64,000 nucleotides of DNA from Cyclaneusma minus (lineage: Eukaryota > Ascomycota > Leotiomycetes > Marthamycetales > Marthamycetaceae): positions 372,001 to 436,000 of the forward strand of contig JAKZHN010000017.1 in NCBI GenBank assembly GCA_037179335.1. The letters run 5' to 3'. Of the stretch, positions 57,501 to 64,000 are shown in pieces. The notes below the pieces were generated by a model. The model saw only the letters and a list, made by a program, of their open reading frames with translations, was not told where the DNA came from and searched no databases. Positions within the stretch are counted from its first letter, which is position 1; each line of letters begins with the position of its first letter. The position numbers and the translations under genes are program-made.

Positions 57501-58135
57501 TAGGTACGCTAAATTTATTTATATGCGGCAAATACATAAAAATATAATAAATAAATTGGTAAAGTTTTGGCGAAAAAAAATATAGGCCAAAACAAAAAAT
57601 CATAAACTAAAAGAAATTGTTTATTTTTTAAAATTATAATAAAATGCAATTTAAAATCCAATTCCGCTTATAAATTAAAATAATATATAATTTTTTGCCA
57701 AAAAAAAACGCCAATTTATTAAATATTTAATCTAGCGCCATTTTTTTCCAATTTTCTTTTAAACCATTAACGTATTAATTAAAAAAATTAAAAAAGCAAT
57801 TAAGCACCCAAAATTAATATTAATATTAGGCCTAAATAATATTTTATATATAATTTGGTAGCAAACCCTTAAAATAATAAAAGCGTGCATTATTAAATTA
57901 TTTAATAATTGTATATATTTTGAATACCATTTACGGGAATTTAAAAAAGCCTAAATAATTATATTCCGCAAAACCTAATAGGCCAATTTTACCATTTTGG
58001 AGGCTTACCAGCCTATTGCCCTATTTAATATATTGGATAAAAGATTAAAAAAGCTAATAGCGGCCCGATTTATTAAAATAGCAAAAAACAATCTGTTTTT
58101 TCATAGCAGTTTGGGGCTTAAAAGAAATGTGGTAT
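54505..58135 (+). mobile_element. Tad1-type LINE, copy B (ORF1, endonuclease, start of RT; 3' half missing)
   Basis: The 5' leader is at 54505. ORF1 contains an intact CCHC knuckle CFWCYKFNHIIKAC (C-X2-C-X4-H-X4-C, 55648-55689) and two damaged ones behind it. ORF2 begins with the apurinic-type endonuclease: L-stop-YNI-stop-KSPRII (56482-56520, family LQYNVQKS), then NLILISKP. The reverse transcriptase start reads LNNILYIIWQQTLKIIKACI, AYQPIALFNILDKRLKKLI (58003 onward) and LGLKRNV, the family QMGARRGRST position. Homology stops there at about 58135, so the catalytic YADD part and 3' UTR are absent. Gln codons have become TAA, as expected for RIP. Confidence 0.8.
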
Positions 58136-60165
58136 ATATATAATATTAAATTCGCTTACAAATAAAATTTATATGATATAAAATTTCAAAAACAATTAAA
58201 TTGCAATATTATTTAATTTAAATATAATTAATGCCTTTAATAATATATTACGGCTATATTTATTTTATATTTTAAAGCAAATTGTTTTTTTCGGAAATTG
58301 GTTAAATGGGCAATTTTTTTTATAATAAAGCAATAAGCAATTATTTATACCATTAAAATAAAATTTAAATTATTATTAATAAATAATAAACTTTTATAAA
58401 AATTGCCAATATTACTAATTTCTTTTATATTTTTTAATAAAAAGCTGGTATATATTTACAATAAAATATCTAATATTATATTGAAAGCATTTATAAATAA
58501 TGTATATTTTATAATTATTAGCCAAATAATAAATGCCAATACTTAAGCGCTATTAAATATATATAATAAGGCAATTAAATAAATTAAATAATATAGTTTT
58601 GCATTTAATTCGAAAAAATACCATTTAATATATATTGCAAAACGCCCCCGCTATTACAATATAAATTAGTTTATTAAAATTTTTAAAAAAATTAAGCATT
58701 TAAAATTGAAATTCTGAAATTTTGAAATTTTGAAATTTTTTAAAACTTTTAATTATTATTATTATAAAATTAAAATATATAGCGGCGTATAATGCAAAAT
58801 TTAAATATAATAATAACGGGGCGCGGATTCGAACCCCGGAGGTGGCTAAAACGCTTAGCGAGAAAAGCGGCGGTCCGAGCTTAAAAATCACGTGATAGCA
58901 ATAATTCTTTTCTGCCCCGACTTTAAAAATTAATAACAATCGCAACAATATTCTGATTTTAGAAATTTAAATGGATTTGGTGGTTTTTAATACGGTTTTA
59001 TTTAAATATTAAATTTCAAATCCATAGCTCCAAAGGTGGTGAAAGTAGCGTCATTGAATTATAGAGGAAAATTAATTATAAATATAATAAATTATTACGG
59101 CGTAAAATAGGGATTAAATAATAATAACGTTATTATATAAAAAACTAAAAATGTTTTTAAAGCTCTCTGTTTACAATATTTATAGGCTTGGCGCCCAAGG
59201 CATATAGGGGTTAAAAAGCACGTGCTTATAAGCCCGTAGGGTTTATACCGTGATAGCTGTATTAATAGCTTTTTTAAATAATTTATTTCAGTTTTTAATA
59301 GCTTTAATATTAAATTATTCCAGTTTATTTTAAAATTATAAACAAAGCTATAAATTTTAAATTTTTAAATATTAAATTTTAGGTATATTAAGCTTTTCTC
59401 CCTTTTAATTTAGCAAGTTTAATATTTGGGCAAAATATATTATAATACTTTTTATTTTATGCATTTAATTTTATATACTTTTTTACAAATCCTTGATTAT
59501 ACCTAGTTTTATTTATATTTCTTTTTTATTAACATTATTAATCTTAATTACCCATTTCAAACAAGTTCTTTTATAATAGCTTATTTATATAAAATCCCGT
59601 TGCTTATTAATACTAGCCTTAATAATAACTAATTTAATAATATTTAATTTTTTTCATACTAATAAATAAATAGCTATAAAACAATCGAAATATTTTTTTA
59701 CCAATAGCTAAGCTATATTTAAAAATACAATAGCCTATTAATACCGGCCTTAATAATAACCTAAATAAATTTAATAATAATTAATATTCCCGTATTAAAA
59801 AACAGCCGGTTACCAGCGCTCCCAATAATATTTATTATTGAAAACCGCGACCAAATTGCGTATTAAAGCCTAGCCAAAAGCCTTTTGCCAATTATTAAAT
59901 AATTAGTTATTTTCTCGAATTAATAACCAATTTTTTTACCAACTATTAAAAGATTATTTTTTTTACCAATTATTAATTTTTTTTAAATTAATAACCATTT
60001 TTTTTAATTAAACTATTTTATTTTTAATACCCCAGTAATTTCGGTATTTTCAATATTAATTTAAATATATTATTAATTATAAATAATAAAACCGCTAACG
60101 CAATATAAAAAATATATAGCTAACATGGGTTGATCGGGGCGCAAGCTTCGATTAAAAAATTAGCA
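58136..60165. other. AT-rich DNA with a few GC-richer patches
   Basis: No protein remnant recognised. It contains a tRNA-like patch (58815-58905, listed separately), a GC-richer patch at 59185-59260 with the palindrome AGCACGTGCT, and an imperfect direct repeat of about 30 bases (TATTAATACTAGCCTTAATA at about 59605, TATTAATACCGGCCTTAATA at about 59732). Confidence 0.4.
58815..58905 (-). other. tRNA 3'-half-like / pol III B-box fragment
   Basis: The minus strand contains GGTTCGAATCC (58825-58835), a perfect B box, within CCGGGG-TTCGAAT-CCGCG, a T-arm with four of five pairs. It is followed by GCCCCGTT, which resembles an acceptor 3' strand. A candidate partner CGGGGC lies about 95 bases upstream on that strand, too far for a normal tRNA. 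No full cloverleaf can be drawn. It may be a decayed tRNA, or the head of a tRNA-derived SINE. Confidence 0.3.
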
Positions 60166-60169
60166 GCGC

Positions 60170-60460
60170 AATTATTCATAGCTTTAACTCCAGCTCCAGC
60201 TTTAGCGTATATATATTAAGGTCCGGAAAATTTAAAAAAAGCAGGATGGTATACGCTATAGCAAAAATAAGGGCGAGGGCAAAAGCAAGGGCGAGAGTGA
60301 AAATAAAAAAATCTGGTATAATATTATTAGTATAATGTAGAAATAGCGAAAAGGGCTTTTTAATATAATTTGCAATTGCGCGCAAAATTGAAAATAAAGT
60401 TGCAATTGCAATTGCAGCTAAAGCTAAAAAAATTAAAAGCCTAAAAAACTAGAGCAATAG
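60170..60460. repeat. Inverted hexamer element, copy 3 (mutated)
   Basis: Short AGCTCC arm (60185-60205), a core with GGTCCGGAAAATTTAAAAAA in place of GTCCGGAGAGGCAGCC, then GGGCGAGGGCAAAAGC runs, TATAATATTATTAGTATAATGT (as in copy 1 at about 2125), and a degraded right arm of GCAGCTAAAGCT. Most differences from copy 1 are transitions to A/T. Confidence 0.6.
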
Positions 60461-61367
60461 TAATAATAATAATAATAGTATTTTAATAGCTGGCGCAAAA
60501 TTAAAGTTATATAATTTCCTTTTTTTTAATAGGAATTAATTTATTTAAAAATTAAACGGCTTTCAATTTAATTCCTTTTATTGGCAAAACCCCAAAACCC
60601 CTAACAAATCTCGAATAGAAAAATTATAATTAGCAGCTCCGCCTCCGCTATTTAGCTCGTTCCACTCGCTTCGCAGCTTTGGTTGCGCTGCTAATAATAG
60701 AAATTCTTAGCAATTATTTGCTTAAAAGATTAATCCTTTTTTTGCTTTATTGCAAATTTAAAATATACCTGGCTTAAAATATTTTATTATAGCGCTATAT
60801 ATACTATTACCAAAAAAGGCCAATTTTAGATTTTATTTAGCCAATTTTAATATGCAAAAAGCTTTTCCCCGGAAAATAAACCGTATTAAAATTAAAACGG
60901 CGGTTATAAACCTATTAAAAAAATAAACCATTTAATAAATTCTTTAATAAAGCATTAAAATAAATGGTTTTTTAATATTATAAAATATATTTTACTAAAT
61001 AAATAAATATTTTTATTAGCAAGAATATAAATTTAAATATAACCCAATTTTTGGAATTACAATATAATATATATAATATTATTAAAAATCTAAAAAATAA
61101 AATATTGGATTATATTAAAGTAAATCCTTATTTTATATATAAAATAAGCTAATATTAAAATATTAATATTTATAATTAAAAGTATATAATAATCGTTATA
61201 AAAGCCAATCCCGCAATTTAAATTTATATAAAAAATATATAAATTAAATTTGGAAGGTGTAATAAAATATCGCCAATTTTCTCTTTATATAATTTTATAT
61301 AAAAAACTATTTTTATATAAAAAACTATTTGGAGCTTAGCAAATATTATATAATTAGTGAATGAAAA

Positions 61368-61403
<36 letters not shown>

Positions 61404-64000
61404 ATTTTAAATATTAATTTATTTGCTTTATTTAGCCGCCTATATTATTTTATGCATAATTGTTATAAAGCAGCCTAAAATATAATATTCCGAAATGGAA
61501 AAAAATTCTGTTAAATATATTAAGTTTTTAATTATTTACAAAAAGCTTTCAATTGCAAAAAAATTAAAAAGGTTATTATTAATAGTTTTTATCAAATTTA
61601 TAATTATAAATAATATTTTTATTTAAAAACAAAACTATAAAATAGCAATATTATTGCGGTTTATATTATAGCCAATTCTTGCCTATTTTTAAAAAACGTA
61701 TTTATTTCAGGCCGCTAAGCCGGATTAATATTTATTTTATTTTATTGCCGGATTTATTTATATTCGAAATTGGCTTAAATATAAACATTATTAAGAAAAA
61801 TGGTTTTGTATAAAAATTGGGATTTAAAAAGAAATTAATTAATAAAGTTTTTTATAATAGGGGGAAAATAGGCTATAATATATGCACGGTTTATAATAAT
61901 TTTTATAAAGCCAGCAATATTAATAGCAATAATAGAATTTTTTTATAGCAATTTCTTAAATAATTTAAACTTGATAAATAAATTTAATAAAATAAATAAT
62001 AATAATAATAATAATAAAAAATCGCAAAATATTATTTTTAATTTCCAAATTATCCGCTATTTGGATTTTAATTAAAATTATTAGTTTACTAATTTTTTAT
62101 AATATATAAATAAATTGGTTTAAAATCCAATCCATTAAAATTAAATAAATACCCTAAATCGAATTAAAACTTAAATTAAATAAATAATTTAAATTGGTAA
62201 AAAAAAACGCTTTTAAGGTTTTTGAAATTCGGGATTATATTATTAGCATTAATAAAGTTTAAATTAGATTTATAATTATTTTTCATACTTTTAGCTTCAA
62301 TGCAATAATTTTAATTTAAATAGGCTTTTTTATAATAATATTAATAATATTTTAGTTTATTTTTTTTATTATTTTGAATTTTTTTTTATTATTAAATTAC
62401 AATATTTATAAAGCAGCCGGTTTTTTAAATCTTGGATAAATCCCATTGCGATTAAGCTATACCTTTATAGCCAAAAAAAATTAGCCTTAATATTATTAAT
62501 CAAATTTTTTCCCTATAATAATAAAATTAATTACAAGGCTTACTGCTTATTAATACTATTAAAATTAGTTATGCATATATAAAACTTTATATTTATATAC
62601 GGAATTACTAATAAATTACATTTGCTTTGCTTATTATAAATTTTTTGCTAATAAAATAAAAATCATTCGGAAATTATTAAATTATGCATTTTTGCCTATT
62701 AAATCTATATATATACCTTTTATTTTTAATTAGGGTTTTTTTAAAAAAATAATTAAATATATAAAAACCTTAATTAAGGCTTATTATGGTTTTTTAATTT
62801 TTCTATATTTAATCATTATATATATTATGCTTATTTTAATGATTTTTTTTATTATTATTTGCAAAATTTGCTAATTTATAATTCCCAATATATTTCTAAG
62901 CTTTAAAAAATATAAATTAAAGCGAAAATCCCTTTATTATAATAATTTTATAAATTTCATAATATTAAAAAGCGAAATTAATATTTTTTAAACTTTTAAA
63001 AGCAATATTATAATTAATAACGCTCGCAATTTTAAAAAGCCTACAAATAAAAATATAAAGCTAAATAAAAATAAATAATTTATTATATATTTAAATACTT
63101 GCTTTAAAGCTAATATATTTGCTAATAAACTCCTTTATATAAAACGGCCGCTTTTATATTTTGCGTATAAAAAATCAATATACTGGCAAATTTTTCTTGC
63201 TTAAAAACCGAATCCTGCAAATATCCAAATCCTTTTTATAAAAAATATTAATTTAGCTATTATTATAATTTCCAATATCTAGCTTTTATATGATAACCGA
63301 CATTTAAAAATAATTTAAAATTAGGCAAAGCTGCTATTTTAAAACAAAATTGGATTATATTAAAATTACTATAGTTTTTTATTGCCAAATTAAACAATCC
63401 TTTTTTTACATATAATAAATTGGTTTTTTGCAAATTTTAGAAATTTTATTAATAAAAAATAAGCATTTGCAATTAATTATTTTTTGAAATTTTGGTTTAT
63501 TTTATAATGCCTAAATACAATTTTTCAATTCTAGGCCTGCTATTATAATTACCAGGCCACGCTTTCGAAAGCTTGGCAAAAAGTAATGTTTAAATATTAT
63601 ATTTTTATTTAGCATTATTTTATTCTTATCCAATATTATATATATATATATTATTAATATTATACTACCAATTTTATTAATATTATTTAAGCATATAAAG
63701 ATTTTTTTTGGCAATTTGCAATAATAATTACGAATAATCTAATAATATTTATAATTATATATTTGGATTTTGGCCATTTATAATATATTTATAAAAAAGT
63801 TTTAAATTAATATTTGTTATAGCTGGCTTAAAACAAATAATATATTTTTATAATTTATTATAATTGCCGATTATTAGTTTTTTTTAAAAAAAATCTTCCA
63901 AATCGCGGCAATTATATATTAATTTATAATTATTGGTGTAATATCCAGCTTTATAATTTTGCTATAATTTAATCAGTTTTTTCCAATACTTTATATATAC
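60461..64000. other. AT-rich flank, no gene recognised
   Basis: About 3.5 kb of degraded AT-rich DNA. It includes a GC-richer patch at 60635-60705 (CTCCGCCTCCGC, then CTCGTTCCACTCGCTTCGCA), an (AT)n tract at 61372-61401 and an AAT-rich tract near 61995-62020. Some stretches (61640-61760, 62160-62480) look like old coding remnants but no family could be read. Confidence 0.4.
61372..61401. repeat. (AT)n microsatellite
   Basis: About fifteen uninterrupted AT units within the AT-rich flank. Confidence 0.9.

Overview
The window is nuclear DNA of a filamentous ascomycete (Pezizomycotina). The genes have short 50-75 nt introns with fungal splice signals and have no operons. The products include a class III-like chitin synthase, a sedolisin and a SAGA Ada1/Hfi1 subunit. 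The window is sharply split into a GC-balanced gene block (about 2.68-37.18 kb) and two extremely AT-rich, transposon-filled flanks (1-2.67 kb and 37.19-64 kb). In the flanks, retroelement copies differ mostly by C-to-T and G-to-A transitions, and their reading frames are broken mainly at Gln/Trp-type codons. This is the signature of repeat-induced point mutation (RIP) and of the bipartite genomes known in many Dothideomycetes and some Leotiomycetes. The genus cannot be fixed from the sequence alone.

Gene block, left to right: a tiny cysteine-rich protein carrying an RLRGG motif (-); a BRE4-like membrane transporter (-); actin-interacting protein AIP1 (-); SAGA subunit Ada1/Hfi1 (-); a disrupted O-methyltransferase (+); DNA polymerase epsilon subunit B, DPB2 (-); a doubtful hypothetical (-); a PNUTS/Ppn1-like protein combining an LW-type domain, an RVxF motif and a CCCH finger (-); the Sec1/Munc18 protein SLY1 (+); a class III-like chitin synthase (-); a low-molecular-weight tyrosine phosphatase (-); and a secreted sedolisin peptidase (+). 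These are mostly conserved housekeeping genes, not a metabolic cluster. Divergent promoters lie between Ada1 and the methyltransferase, between the PNUTS-like gene and SLY1, and between the phosphatase and the sedolisin.

Flanks: both edges of the gene block are ends of one terminal-inverted-repeat family (ends read as TA + CTTTAGCGGA). The right-hand element starts 20 bp after the sedolisin stop codon. Beyond it lie Ty3/gypsy copies (RT box readable as YFNN for YFDD), two opposed copies of a Tad1-type LINE (CCHC knuckle, endonuclease start and RT start readable), and a Ty1/copia pol remnant on the minus strand between them (YINN for YVDD, RNase H readable). An unclassified coding-like remnant is also present. 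Three copies of an unusual inverted hexamer element, (AGCTCC)n - conserved core - (GGAGCT)n, are also present. No intact gene was found in the flanks.

I found no convincing new multi-gene system. The most interesting items are the RLRGG-Cys miniprotein, the AGCTCC/GGAGCT foldback elements, the transposon-delimited island borders, and the LINE copies that keep their 5' ends but lack their 3' ends.
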